Shown here: positions 50,404 to 59,198 of the stretch, one piece after another
Layout: each line of letters opens with the position of its first letter
Position numbering within the stretch: position 1 is the stretch's first letter
Translations under genes and position numbers: made by a program
The notes under the pieces: generated by a model
The model's database searches: none
What the model saw: the letters and a program-made list of their open reading frames with translations, nothing else
Told to the model about the DNA's origin: nothing
DNA from: Alphaproteobacteria bacterium
Lineage (GTDB): Bacteria; Pseudomonadota; Alphaproteobacteria; GCA-2731375
Assembly (NCBI GenBank): GCA_016776605.1
Contig: JADHTB010000011.1
Coordinates: 56,198-120,197, forward strand
Direction: 5' to 3'
Length of the DNA stretch: 64,000 nt

Positions 50404-51486
50404 ATGAGCCTGTTGCCAAAATCCGTGGTGATAACCGATGATACGATGCGCGAGGGCCTGCAAATAGAGAGCGCCGGGATATCCGTCGACGAGAAGCTCC
50501 GGCTGTTGGATGCGTTGGGCGAGACCGGGGCCAAGGTAATCTCGATCGGCTCGTTCGCGCACCCGAAATGGACGCCATCGATGGCCTGCATTGACGAGAT
50601 CGCCGAACGGTTCGTACCGAAGCCAGGGGTGCGTTACACGGCTGCCGTCTTCAACCGCAAAGGCTTCGAACGGGCGGATCAGTATTACCCCAAGATCGAC
50701 GTGCGCGAGAAACAGTTCCGCACCAATGTCGAACTTTGCGATACTTTCGCGCGCCGCAACTACAATCGCACCCAGGCCGAGCAGATTGCCGGACTGGATG
50801 CCGCCATCGCCGCCGCGCGGGACGGGGCGGCGGAATACGGCGCGGTTGGCCTGGGCAATCCCTTTGGCTCCAACTTTGAAGGTCCGTTTTCCCTGGCGCA
50901 GAGGATGGCGCTGCTCGAGCTGTTGATCGAAAAGTGGCATGCTGCTGGCTTGAAAGTGAAAAAGTGTTCTTTCTTTGATGCCATGGGCTGGAATATGCCG
51001 CATGTCGTCCGCGAGACGCTGCTTGCCATCCGAGAGCGCTGGCCGGAGATCACGGACTTCCACATGCATTTACATGACAGCCGCGGCGTGACCCTGGCGA
51101 GCTACTATGAAGCGTTGCAGCTGGGCGTAACCGAATTCGACACATCGCTGGGCGGCATGGGCGGCTGCCCCTATTGCGGCAACGGCCGTGCCGCGGGCCA
51201 CGTTCCGACAGAGGATTTCGTAAATCTCTGCCACGAACTGGGGATAGAGACGGGCTATAACCTGGACAAGTTGATCGATGCCGCCGCGATTGCCGAAGAG
51301 GTCGTCGGCCATTCGTTGTGGGGACATGTTTCGAAAGCTGGCCCGCTGCCGCGTGGCGAGCGGCTTTATCCCTCGAACATGCCGTTCGTCGAAACGCTTG
51401 AAGAGGCCGCCCATTTTCGCAAGGGGCCGGGAGTTTATGCAGGTCAGCTATCACCCTGGCGGGATGGGGACGCACTAAGTCGCTGA
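50404..51486 (+). CDS. HMG-CoA lyase-like protein (DRE-TIM metallolyase)
   Basis: 360 residues; the ATG at 50404 follows AGAGG by 8 nt. Seen: VVITDDTMREGLQIES near residue 8 (the DxxxREGxQ loop with catalytic Arg), the metal-binding HMHLHDSRGVTLAS near 220, and LGGMGGCPYCGNGRAAGHVPTED near 255 (read as LGGMGGCPY and GHVPTED), containing the lyase signature Cys. Known: HMG-CoA or citramalyl-CoA lyases cleave acyl-CoA in amino-acid or carboxylate catabolism. The protein is about 60 residues longer than bacterial HMG-CoA lyases. It stands alone, so the substrate is open. Confidence 0.87.
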   Translation: MSLLPKSVVITDDTMREGLQIESAGISVDEKLRLLDALGETGAKVISIGSFAHPKWTPSMACIDEIAERFVPKPGVRYTAAVFNRKGFERADQYYPKIDVREKQFRTNVELCDTFARRNYNRTQAEQIAGLDAAIAAARDGAAEYGAVGLGNPFGSNFEGPFSLAQRMALLELLIEKWHAAGLKVKKCSFFDAMGWNMPHVVRETLLAIRERWPEITDFHMHLHDSRGVTLASYYEALQLGVTEFDTSLGGMGGCPYCGNGRAAGHVPTEDFVNLCHELGIETGYNLDKLIDAAAIAEEVVGHSLWGHVSKAGPLPRGERLYPSNMPFVETLEEAAHFRKGPGVYAGQLSPWRDGDALSR

Positions 51487-51509
51487 GCGTTCCTTTGTTG
51501 CAATCAACT

Positions 51510-51548
51510 CTGAACCCACCAACCCTGAACACACCAACCCTGAACATG
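51510..51548. repeat. 15-bp intergenic tandem repeat
   Basis: CTGAACMCACCAACC at 51510-51524 and 51525-51539, with a third partial unit CTGAACATG to 51548. Lies between the lyase gene and nadE; too short for a coding role. Confidence 0.85.
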
Positions 51549-51599
51549 AGGGACAAATGCGGCGTTGAGATATGCGCCGGTTCGTCTTAAATAACCGCC

Positions 51600-53261
51600 A
51601 TGACTGATATTTTGAAAATTGCTATGGCGCAGATCAATCCAACGGTCGGCGATATCGCGGGTAATGCGGAACTGGTGCGCGCGGCGCGTGGCGAGGCTGC
51701 CGCCGCGGGCGCCGACCTGGTGGTCTTTGGCGAACTGGTGCTGTGTGGCTATCCGCCCGAAGACCTGGTTTTGAAAAGCGCGTTTCAGGACGCAATCGTG
51801 GCTGCGATAGAGGCGCTGGCGGCGGAAACGGCGGATGGCGGGCCGGGCCTGTTGGTCACGGCGCCCTGGCGTGACCAGGGTTTGCTGTACAACGCGGTGT
51901 TGCTGTTGGACGGCGGCGAAATCGTTGCGGTGCGTTACAAGCACGATCTGCCCAATTACGGCGTATTTGATGAAAAACGGGTGTTTGCCGCCGGGCCGTT
52001 GCCGGGGCCGGTCAATTTTCGCGGTGTCCGCCTGGGGGTGCCGATCTGCGAGGATATCTGGACGCCGGACGTTTGCGAATGCCTGGTGGAGACTGGCGCC
52101 GAATTATTGATCGTGCCCAACGGATCCCCCTTCGAGGCGGGCAAGTTCGACGTGCGCCTGGGCCACGCGGTTGGGCGGGTTACGGAAACCGATCTGCCGG
52201 TGATGTATGTCAATCAGGTCGGCGGTCAGGACGAACTGGTTTTTGACGGCGGCAGCTTCGTGGTCAACGGCGATTGCTCTCTCGCCTTGCAAATGCCCAC
52301 CTTTGCCTCCGGTCTGGTCATGACCGAATGGCGCCGGGTGGATGACCATTGGGTCTGTGCCGAAGGGCCGCGTACGGCGCCTCACGAGGGCCTGGCCGCG
52401 ATCTACCGGGCGATGACCCTTGGGCTGCGCGATTACGTGAACAAGAACCGCTTTCCAGGCGTGGTTTTGGGCCTGTCCGGGGGCATCGATTCCGCCCTCA
52501 GCGCCGCCGTCGCGGTGGATGCCCTGGGACCAGACCGGGTCTGGTGCGTGATGCTGCCGTCGAAATTTTCTTCCGAACACAGCCTGTCTGATGCCGTCGA
52601 ATGTGCCGAATTGCTGCAATGCCGTTTGGACAAGGTAACCATCGAACCGGCCGTGGCGGCCTTTGAGACCATGCTGGGATCGTTGTTCGAGGGGCGGGCG
52701 CCGGATATCACCGAGGAGAACATCCAATCACGGGCCCGCGGCATGGCCTTGATGGCGATCTCCAACAAGTTCGGCTATATGGTGCTGACCACGGGCAACA
52801 AATCGGAAATGTCGGTCGGTTACGCGACCATCTATGGCGATATGTGCGGTGGCTTTTCCGTGCTGAAGGACGTCTACAAAATCACCGCCTTCGATCTGGC
52901 CCATTGGCGCAATCAACAAACCTTCGATGAAGCTTTGGGCCCGGCAGGCCGGGTTATCCCGGAAAACACCATTACCAAGCCGCCCTCGGCCGAGCTGCGC
53001 CCCGACCAGAAGGACGAGGATTCACTGCCCCCCTACGAGGCGCTGGACGACATATTGCGCTGTCTGGTGGAAGAGGAAATGGCCTTTGATGCAATCGTGG
53101 CCCGTGGTCATGAGGCGGCGGTCGTGCGGCGGATCGAGCACTTGCTGTATCTGGCCGAATACAAACGCCGGCAGGCCCCTCCCGGCGTCAAATTAACGGC
53201 CCGCAATTTTGGCCGCGACCGCCGCTATCCCATTACCAATGGCTTCCGCGACGCGCGGTAA
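51600..53261 (+). CDS. nadE: Glutamine-dependent NAD+ synthetase
   Basis: 553 residues; makes NAD from deamido-NAD, ATP and glutamine. Seen: an N-terminal nitrilase-type glutaminase (about 1-250) with catalytic Glu in VVFGELVLCGYPPEDL near 45, Lys in RYKHDLPNYGVFDE near 120 and Cys in GVPICEDIW near 147; C-terminal synthetase with the P-loop LGLSGGIDSALSAAV near 297 and TTGNKSEMSVGYAT near 397. All catalytic residues are in place. No obvious operon partner. Confidence 0.97.
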   Translation: MTDILKIAMAQINPTVGDIAGNAELVRAARGEAAAAGADLVVFGELVLCGYPPEDLVLKSAFQDAIVAAIEALAAETADGGPGLLVTAPWRDQGLLYNAVLLLDGGEIVAVRYKHDLPNYGVFDEKRVFAAGPLPGPVNFRGVRLGVPICEDIWTPDVCECLVETGAELLIVPNGSPFEAGKFDVRLGHAVGRVTETDLPVMYVNQVGGQDELVFDGGSFVVNGDCSLALQMPTFASGLVMTEWRRVDDHWVCAEGPRTAPHEGLAAIYRAMTLGLRDYVNKNRFPGVVLGLSGGIDSALSAAVAVDALGPDRVWCVMLPSKFSSEHSLSDAVECAELLQCRLDKVTIEPAVAAFETMLGSLFEGRAPDITEENIQSRARGMALMAISNKFGYMVLTTGNKSEMSVGYATIYGDMCGGFSVLKDVYKITAFDLAHWRNQQTFDEALGPAGRVIPENTITKPPSAELRPDQKDEDSLPPYEALDDILRCLVEEEMAFDAIVARGHEAAVVRRIEHLLYLAEYKRRQAPPGVKLTARNFGRDRRYPITNGFRDAR

Positions 53262-53401
53262 TGATTGCAATGGAAACTGATGATTGTATCGGCCTGTGAT
53301 TTGTGAATATGCTGCGGGCCTGTGCCCCGGTAGAGAACCATCACCGGGCGGGTAATAACAATTTATCTTCGGAAAAATCGGACTATCAGGGAGATTTAAA
53401 A

Positions 53402-55012
53402 ATGATGCGATGGAAAGCAACTGCAAAAGCAACTGCTATCGCCGGCGCGCTGGCCGTGGCTACGTTGATGACGGCGCCAACGGCGGGCGCGAAAGAATTT
53501 AAATGGGCCTTCCAGGGCAATCTGCAATCACTGGACCCGCATGGCCTGTTCGAGACCTTTACCATCGGCTTTCACGGCAATATGTACGAGCCGCTGATTG
53601 GTTATGACGACAAAATGAACGTTGTCCCGATGCTGGCGGAATCGTTTACCCAGACCAATACCAATACCTGGCGGGCGAAATTGCGGGCCGGGGTGAAATT
53701 CCACAACGGCAACGATCTGACCACCGATGACTTTATCTTTAGCTGGAAGCGAGCCTTGACCGAAGGGTCGGATATGAAGGTGCCGGCGCGGAAGATCAAG
53801 GAAATCAAGAAAATTGATGATCTGACCTTTGACATCATCACCTCTAATCCGAACCCCATTCTGCCACGCAGCCTGTTGATCCTGTATGTCATGGATAAGG
53901 AATGGTCGGTGGCGCACAAGACGGAAGCCGCGACTAATTTGAAAGGCGGCGAGGAAGGCAATTTCGCCAACCTGAATGCCAACGGCACCGGCCCCTTTAT
54001 GGTCACTGAACATGCCGCCGGTGTGAAGACCATGCTCAAGCGTTTTGATGGTTATTGGCAAAAAATTCCCTCCAATGTCACCAAGGCCACGTTTACGCCG
54101 ATCTCTCAGGATGCGACCCGTGTCGCCGCCCTGCTTTCGGGCGAATTGGATCTGGCCTATCCGGTTCCGGTTCAGGACTGGCAGCGCTTAAAGGATGCCC
54201 CAGGCGTCCAGCCTCTTGCCGGGCCGGAGGCGCGGACCATATTCTTGGGCTTTGACCAGGTGCGGGACGAGTTGCTGTACTCGAATGTTAAAGGCAAGAA
54301 CCCCTTCAAGGATGTCCGGGTTCGTAAGGCCTTCGCGCATGCCATCAACGTTGAAGCGATCAAAAAGAAGGTGATGCGGAACGCATCATTCCCGACCGGA
54401 CTGATGGTGGCACCACAGATCGGCGGCTTCGTTCCCGCATTGAACGCACATTGGGCCTATGACACGGCCAAGGCCAAAAAACTGTTGGCCGATGCCGGCT
54501 ATCCCAATGGTTTCGAAGTGACCATGGATTGTCCCAACGACCGCTATGTCAATGACGAGAAAATCTGTCAGGCCTCTGCCGCGATGCTGGCCAGGATTGG
54601 CGTCAAGGTAAAGGTGCTGGCCCAGACCAAGTCGAAATATTTTGGCAAGGTACTGTCCCAGAACAACTATGACACCTCGTTCTTCCTGTTGGGCTGGACG
54701 CCGGGCACCATGGACGCCCATCAGGCGATCGAGCCTCTGATGGCCTGCCGGACCAAGGAAAAGGGCCGGGGTCTGTTCAACCTTGGTGGTTATTGCAACG
54801 AGCGTATCTATGCGCTGGCGCCAATGATCGAGTCGGAAACCGATCAGGCCAAGCGTGCGGCGATGATCAAGGAAGTTTTCAAGATCCATCAGGATGAAGT
54901 GGGTCACATTCCCTTGCATCAGCAACCGCTGTCATGGGGCGTGTCGGATCGGGTAACCGTCAATCAACGGCCCGACAACGTTCTGGACCTGCGCTACGTC
55001 GTCGTTAAGTAG
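53402..55012 (+). CDS. Peptide-type ABC transporter, periplasmic substrate-binding protein (SBP family 5)
   Basis: 536 residues from the ATG at 53402, which follows GGAGA by 7 nt; an upstream ATG in frame lacks a signal sequence. Seen: a signal peptide (about 1-31, ending AGA-KEF), SBP_bac_5 features such as SLDPHGLFETFTIGFHGNMYEPL split as LDPHGLFE and NMYEPLIGYD near 45-75, and WRAKLRAGVKFHNGNDLTTDDFIFSW read as VKFHNGNDLT near 100. First gene of an importer with two permeases and two ATPases. A terminator-like hairpin after it would give more binding protein than membrane parts. Ligand: peptide, opine or similar; unknown. Confidence 0.92.
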   Translation: MMRWKATAKATAIAGALAVATLMTAPTAGAKEFKWAFQGNLQSLDPHGLFETFTIGFHGNMYEPLIGYDDKMNVVPMLAESFTQTNTNTWRAKLRAGVKFHNGNDLTTDDFIFSWKRALTEGSDMKVPARKIKEIKKIDDLTFDIITSNPNPILPRSLLILYVMDKEWSVAHKTEAATNLKGGEEGNFANLNANGTGPFMVTEHAAGVKTMLKRFDGYWQKIPSNVTKATFTPISQDATRVAALLSGELDLAYPVPVQDWQRLKDAPGVQPLAGPEARTIFLGFDQVRDELLYSNVKGKNPFKDVRVRKAFAHAINVEAIKKKVMRNASFPTGLMVAPQIGGFVPALNAHWAYDTAKAKKLLADAGYPNGFEVTMDCPNDRYVNDEKICQASAAMLARIGVKVKVLAQTKSKYFGKVLSQNNYDTSFFLLGWTPGTMDAHQAIEPLMACRTKEKGRGLFNLGGYCNERIYALAPMIESETDQAKRAAMIKEVFKIHQDEVGHIPLHQQPLSWGVSDRVTVNQRPDNVLDLRYVVVK

Positions 55013-55030
55013 GCGGACGGAATTAGCTGC

Positions 55031-55071
55031 GGAGCGGCTCGGTCCTGGGACTGGGCCGCTCCTGCTTTTTT
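55031..55071 (+). terminator. Terminator-like attenuator after the binding-protein gene
   Basis: GGAGCGGC (55031-55038) and GCCGCTCC (55055-55062) form an 8-bp stem with a loop that can fold further, followed by TGCTTTTTTG. It is 18 bp beyond the binding-protein stop and 38 bp before the first permease, so it probably reduces transcription of the downstream transporter genes rather than ending the operon. Confidence 0.8.
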
Positions 55072-55099
55072 GATCTTTCTGGAAATGAATTAGCTGCCT

Positions 55100-56089
55100 A
55101 TGTTCGCCTTTATCATTCGGCGCTTGCTGCAATCGGTGCTGGTCATGTTGACCGTGGCATTGATCGCGTTCGCGCTGTTTCGTTTCGTGGGCGATCCCAT
55201 CAACAACCTGGTGGGTCAGGACACGACCTTGCAGGATCGGCAACAGCTGCGCGAAACCCTGGGCCTGAACGATTCCGTGGTCGTGCAGTATTGGCGTTAT
55301 GTGGTGAACACGGCCAAGGGTGATTTCGGCTATTCCTATATGCATCGCCGGCCGGTGAAAACGATGTTGCTGGAGCGGATGCCCGCGACCCTCGAATTGT
55401 CGATAATTTCCATCATACTGGCCTTGTTTATCGGCGTACCCATGGGAGTCTATACGGGCCTGCGCCGCGATGGTTTTCTGGCCAAGATATTTATGAGCAT
55501 TTCCCTGATCGGCATATCATTGCCGACATTTCTGATCGGCATCATGCTGATCCTGGTGTTCGGTGTCATGTTGCGCTGGCTGCCGACCTTTGGCCGGGGC
55601 GAGGTGGTGGCTTTCGGTATCTGGACCACCGGCCTGTTGACGGCCTCTGGTTTGAAAGCCCTGATCATGCCCGCGATCACCCTGGCCCTGTTTCAGATGA
55701 CCCTGATCATGCGTCTGGTGCGCTCCGAGATGCTAGAGGTGTTGCGCACGGACTATATCAAGTTCGCCCGCGCCCGTGGCTTGAGCAACCGGGCGGTGAA
55801 TTTCGGCCATGCCTTGAAGAATACCCTGGTGCCGGTCATCACCATTACCGGCCTACAGCTCGGCTCTGTCATTGCCTTTGCCATTATTACCGAAAGCGTC
55901 TTTCAATGGCCCGGCATGGGTAGGATGTTTATCGAGGCGGTGGCCGATGTGGATATTCCGGTGATGGCCGCCTATCTGTGTCTGATCGCGCTATTTTTCG
56001 TGGTTATCAATCTGATCGTTGATCTGTTGTACTATGCCGTCGATCCCCGCTTGCGCATTGATGGTGGTGGGAGCGGCGGCCATGGCTGA
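55100..56089 (+). CDS. Peptide-type ABC transporter permease (DppB-like)
   Basis: 329 residues, six transmembrane helices beginning at about 9-30. Seen: the N-terminal IIRRLLQSVLVMLTVALIAF, LGLNDSVVVQYWRYV near 56, GDFGYSYMHRRPV near 75 and the EAA-type loop YIKFARARGLSNRAVNFGHALKN near 215 (read as FARARGLSNRAV) that contacts the ATPases. Known: pairs with a DppC-type permease for uptake of di-/oligopeptides or related solutes. Eight-bp overlap with the next gene. Confidence 0.93.
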   Translation: MFAFIIRRLLQSVLVMLTVALIAFALFRFVGDPINNLVGQDTTLQDRQQLRETLGLNDSVVVQYWRYVVNTAKGDFGYSYMHRRPVKTMLLERMPATLELSIISIILALFIGVPMGVYTGLRRDGFLAKIFMSISLIGISLPTFLIGIMLILVFGVMLRWLPTFGRGEVVAFGIWTTGLLTASGLKALIMPAITLALFQMTLIMRLVRSEMLEVLRTDYIKFARARGLSNRAVNFGHALKNTLVPVITITGLQLGSVIAFAIITESVFQWPGMGRMFIEAVADVDIPVMAAYLCLIALFFVVINLIVDLLYYAVDPRLRIDGGGSGGHG

Positions 56090-57056
56090 GCCCAGGGGGG
56101 GAATTGGCGGCGAAGTTCCGGATCTATCGCTTTGGGACCGGACCATTGATGCGCTGGTCCGGGCCAGGCACAGCGATATCTGGTACAGCTTCAAGCGCTC
56201 TCCCGTTACAATGGTGGCCGCGGCGGTCACGGCGGTTATCATCCTGTCGGCGGTATTTGCCCCTTGGGTGGCACCGTATAATCCATTCGATCTGGCTACG
56301 ATTGACCTGATGGACGCTTCCCTTCCCCCCTCCTGGATGGCCGATGGGGACCCGCGCTTTTTACTGGGCACCGACGATCAAGGACGTGGCATCCTTTCGA
56401 CTATTATTTTTGGCGCCCGCATTTCCCTTGGGGTCGGCTTTGCCTCGGTGGTGTTTGCCCTGATTGTCGGAGTTGGCCTGGGTCTGATCTCGGGCTATGT
56501 GGGCGGCACGGTCGATGCTGTTATCATGCGGGTTGCCGATATCCAACTCAGCTTTCCCGCTATCCTGCTGGCCCTGTTGGTGGACGGCGTGGCCCGGGGC
56601 GTGTTGCCGCGCGAGGCCCATGACGAATTGGCGATCTATGTCCTGGTCTTTTCCATCGGCATTTCCGGCTGGGTGCAATATGCCCGCACCGTGCGCGGCT
56701 CCACCCTGGTGGAGAAGAACAAGGAATATGTCCAGGCCGCCCGGGTGATTGGCCGACCGGCAATTCTCATCATATTGCGCCATGTACTGCCCAATGTGAT
56801 GGGGCCTGTCATGGTGATCGCCACCATCCATCTGGCCCTGGCCATCATCACCGAGGCCACCTTGAGCTTCCTGGGCGTTGGCGTATCGCCGACGGAGCCG
56901 TCTCTGGGCACCTTGATCAACGTGGGCCAGGATTACCTGTTTTCGGGTGAATGGTGGATAGCGCTGTTCCCCGGCGCGGTTCTCGCCATCCTGGTCCTGG
57001 CGGTCAACCTGTTGGGCGATTGGTTGCGCGACGCCCTGAACCCCAAGCTGCGTTGA
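56082..57056 (+). CDS. Peptide-type ABC transporter permease (DppC-like)
   Basis: 324 residues from the ATG at 56082, inside the end of the first permease gene. Seen: an N-terminal cytoplasmic segment and first helix (about 45-68), ending WVAPYNPFD; the family signature LLGTDDQGRGILSTIIFGARISL near 97 (read as LLGTDDQGRGIL); and the EAA loop YVQAARVIGRPAILIILRHVLPN near 220 (read as VQAARVIGRPA). Known: second transmembrane half of the importer. Ten bp before the first ATPase gene. Confidence 0.93.
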   Translation: MAEPRGGIGGEVPDLSLWDRTIDALVRARHSDIWYSFKRSPVTMVAAAVTAVIILSAVFAPWVAPYNPFDLATIDLMDASLPPSWMADGDPRFLLGTDDQGRGILSTIIFGARISLGVGFASVVFALIVGVGLGLISGYVGGTVDAVIMRVADIQLSFPAILLALLVDGVARGVLPREAHDELAIYVLVFSIGISGWVQYARTVRGSTLVEKNKEYVQAARVIGRPAILIILRHVLPNVMGPVMVIATIHLALAIITEATLSFLGVGVSPTEPSLGTLINVGQDYLFSGEWWIALFPGAVLAILVLAVNLLGDWLRDALNPKLR

Positions 57057-57066
57057 ACCTGGCCCG

Positions 57067-58086
57067 ATGTCCACACCTAAGTCCGCATCAAGTGACGATC
57101 AGGCCCTCTTGTCGGTACGCAATCTGCGGATCGAATTTCCGACCCGGCGCGGCACCCTGGTGGCGGTGGACGATATCTCGTTTGATATTTCGCCGGGCGA
57201 AATTCTGGGAGTCGTGGGCGAGTCCGGCGCCGGAAAATCTTTGACCGGTGCCGCCATCATTGGCTTGTTGGAGCCGCCCGGCCGCATCGCGCAGGGCGAA
57301 ATCTTGCTGGAAGGCCGGCGCATCGATAACCTGCCCTACGAACAACTTCGCCGTATCCGCGGCCGCCAGATCGGCGCCATCTTCCAAGATCCGCTGACCT
57401 CGCTCAACCCGCTCTATTCCATCAGCCGGCAATTGGTCGAAACGATCCAGACCCACCTGCCCCTGAACGACAGGGAGGCCCGTACCCGCGCCCTGGCATT
57501 GCTGGATGAAGTCGGCATTCCCAGCGCAGGGGAACGGATCGATCATTATCCACATCAATTTTCCGGCGGTATGCGCCAACGGGTGGTCATCGCCCTGGCA
57601 TTGTGCGCCGAGCCGCGCCTGATCATCGCGGACGAGCCGACAACGGCGCTGGATGTCTCCATCCAGGCCCAGATAATCTCGTTATTGAAGGGCCTGTGCC
57701 ACGAACATGGCACGGCGGTGATGCTGGTGACCCACGACATGGGGGTAATTGCCGAGGCCGCGGACCGCGTCGCCGTGATGTATTCCGGCCGCATCGCCGA
57801 AATAGGGCCGGTGCAGGAAGTCATCCGCACGGCCAAGCATCCCTATACCCATGGCCTGATGGGATCGATCCCCCTTATTGGCCATCATGTGAAAAAGCTG
57901 ACCCAGATCGATGGCGCCATGCCCCGCCTGCAGGAGATCCCCGCGGGATGTCCTTTTAATCCGCGCTGCGAGAAGGTGATGGATTGTTGCCGGGTAGAGC
58001 GGCCCAATCTGCAAACCGTGCAGAAATCGCGGGTCGCCTGTCATCTATTTGACGGGGCGGACGGGGAGGCCCGGGCTGGTGAATGA
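57067..58086 (+). CDS. Peptide-type ABC transporter ATPase (DppD-like)
   Basis: 339 residues. Seen: Walker [12 protein letters not shown] near residue 57, Q-loop [15 protein letters not shown] near 108, signature [15 protein letters not shown] near 161, Walker [14 protein letters not shown] near 183 and H-loop MLVTHDMGV near 220. The C-terminal oligopeptide-transporter extension holds Cys residues (CPFNPRC...CC) that in some DppD/OppD homologues bind an Fe-S cluster. Its stop overlaps the GTG start of the second ATPase by 8 bp. Confidence 0.94.
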   Translation: MSTPKSASSDDQALLSVRNLRIEFPTRRGTLVAVDDISFDISPGEILGVVGESGAGKSLTGAAIIGLLEPPGRIAQGEILLEGRRIDNLPYEQLRRIRGRQIGAIFQDPLTSLNPLYSISRQLVETIQTHLPLNDREARTRALALLDEVGIPSAGERIDHYPHQFSGGMRQRVVIALALCAEPRLIIADEPTTALDVSIQAQIISLLKGLCHEHGTAVMLVTHDMGVIAEAADRVAVMYSGRIAEIGPVQEVIRTAKHPYTHGLMGSIPLIGHHVKKLTQIDGAMPRLQEIPAGCPFNPRCEKVMDCCRVERPNLQTVQKSRVACHLFDGADGEARAGE

Positions 58087-59098
58087 CGCAAGCAAAAATG
58101 CCGCCGCGCCATTGCTGTCGGTTGATGGCCTGGTGCGGCATTTCGATGTCTCCGCGCCGTTCCTGAACCGCCTGTTCGAACGTTTGGACCGCTCCTACGT
58201 GAAGGCGGTGGATGGCATCAGCTTTGATATTGGCCGGGGCGAAACGTTTAGTCTGGTCGGGGAGTCCGGCTGCGGCAAATCCACCGTGGCCCGCCTGATC
58301 GTCGGATTGTATCAGCCCACCGCCGGGTCGATCCAGTATGAGGGGGTTGAGATTGGGCCGCGCGAGGCCGCCGCCGCACGCAAGCGCATGCAGCCCCATA
58401 TGCAGATGATTTTTCAAGATCCCTATGCCTCGCTCAATCCGCGCTGGCGGGTCGCTGAAATTGTTGCCGAGCCGATCCATGTGCGCGGTTTGCTGCAGGG
58501 CAAAAGGGAAATATTGGCGCGGGTTGGCGAATTGCTAACCCAGGTCGGCCTTTCGCCCGCCGATGGGGAACGTTACCCGCACGAATTTTCCGGCGGCCAG
58601 CGGCAACGTATTTCCATTGCCCGGGCCCTGGCGGGCGAGCCGGAATTCCTGGTTTGTGACGAGCCGACCTCGGCCCTGGATGTCTCGGTTCAGGCCCAGA
58701 TCCTGAACCTGATGAAGGATTTGCAGGATCGTCTGGGTCTGACTTATTTATTCATCAGCCATGATCTGGCGGTGGTCTATCACGTCTCCACGAAAGTCGG
58801 GGTGATGTATCTGGGCCGGCTGGTGGAATGGGCCGAGACCAACACATTGTTCGAAAATCCACGCCACCCCTATACGCGGATGTTGCTGGATGCCATTCCC
58901 GACCTGGAAATGAGCGGTCGCCAGCGTATCCCCGTGGCCGGCGAGGTGCCTAGCCCGATCAACCCGCCGTCGGGCTGCGCCTTCCATCCCCGCTGCCCGC
59001 ATGTCGAGGCCCGCTGCCGGATAGAGGCGCCACTGCCCCGCATTTACGATGGCGTCCACGTCGCCTGCCACGCCGTCGCCGACGGCCGCATCAGCTGA
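58079..59098 (+). CDS. Peptide-type ABC transporter ATPase (DppF-like)
   Basis: 339 residues from the GTG at 58079, which follows GGAGG by 8 nt; an upstream TTG in frame is less likely. Seen: Walker [13 protein letters not shown] near 63, [14 protein letters not shown] near 113, signature [15 protein letters not shown] near 170, Walker [14 protein letters not shown] near 193, H-loop FISHDLAVV near 228 and the C-terminal oligopeptide-transporter extension with [14 protein letters not shown]. Completes a five-gene importer. Followed by 100 bp without gene features before the fused E1 gene. Confidence 0.94.
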   Translation: MNDASKNAAAPLLSVDGLVRHFDVSAPFLNRLFERLDRSYVKAVDGISFDIGRGETFSLVGESGCGKSTVARLIVGLYQPTAGSIQYEGVEIGPREAAAARKRMQPHMQMIFQDPYASLNPRWRVAEIVAEPIHVRGLLQGKREILARVGELLTQVGLSPADGERYPHEFSGGQRQRISIARALAGEPEFLVCDEPTSALDVSVQAQILNLMKDLQDRLGLTYLFISHDLAVVYHVSTKVGVMYLGRLVEWAETNTLFENPRHPYTRMLLDAIPDLEMSGRQRIPVAGEVPSPINPPSGCAFHPRCPHVEARCRIEAPLPRIYDGVHVACHAVADGRIS

Positions 59099-59198
59099 GA
59101 CGATTTGCCCCGCTTCCCAGCAGGGCGGAATGCTTGCTAAGCTTGTGCGCTAGATAAAACGAGGCTTTGGGAGGGGCTGCGCGCGCGGCCGGTGGAAC

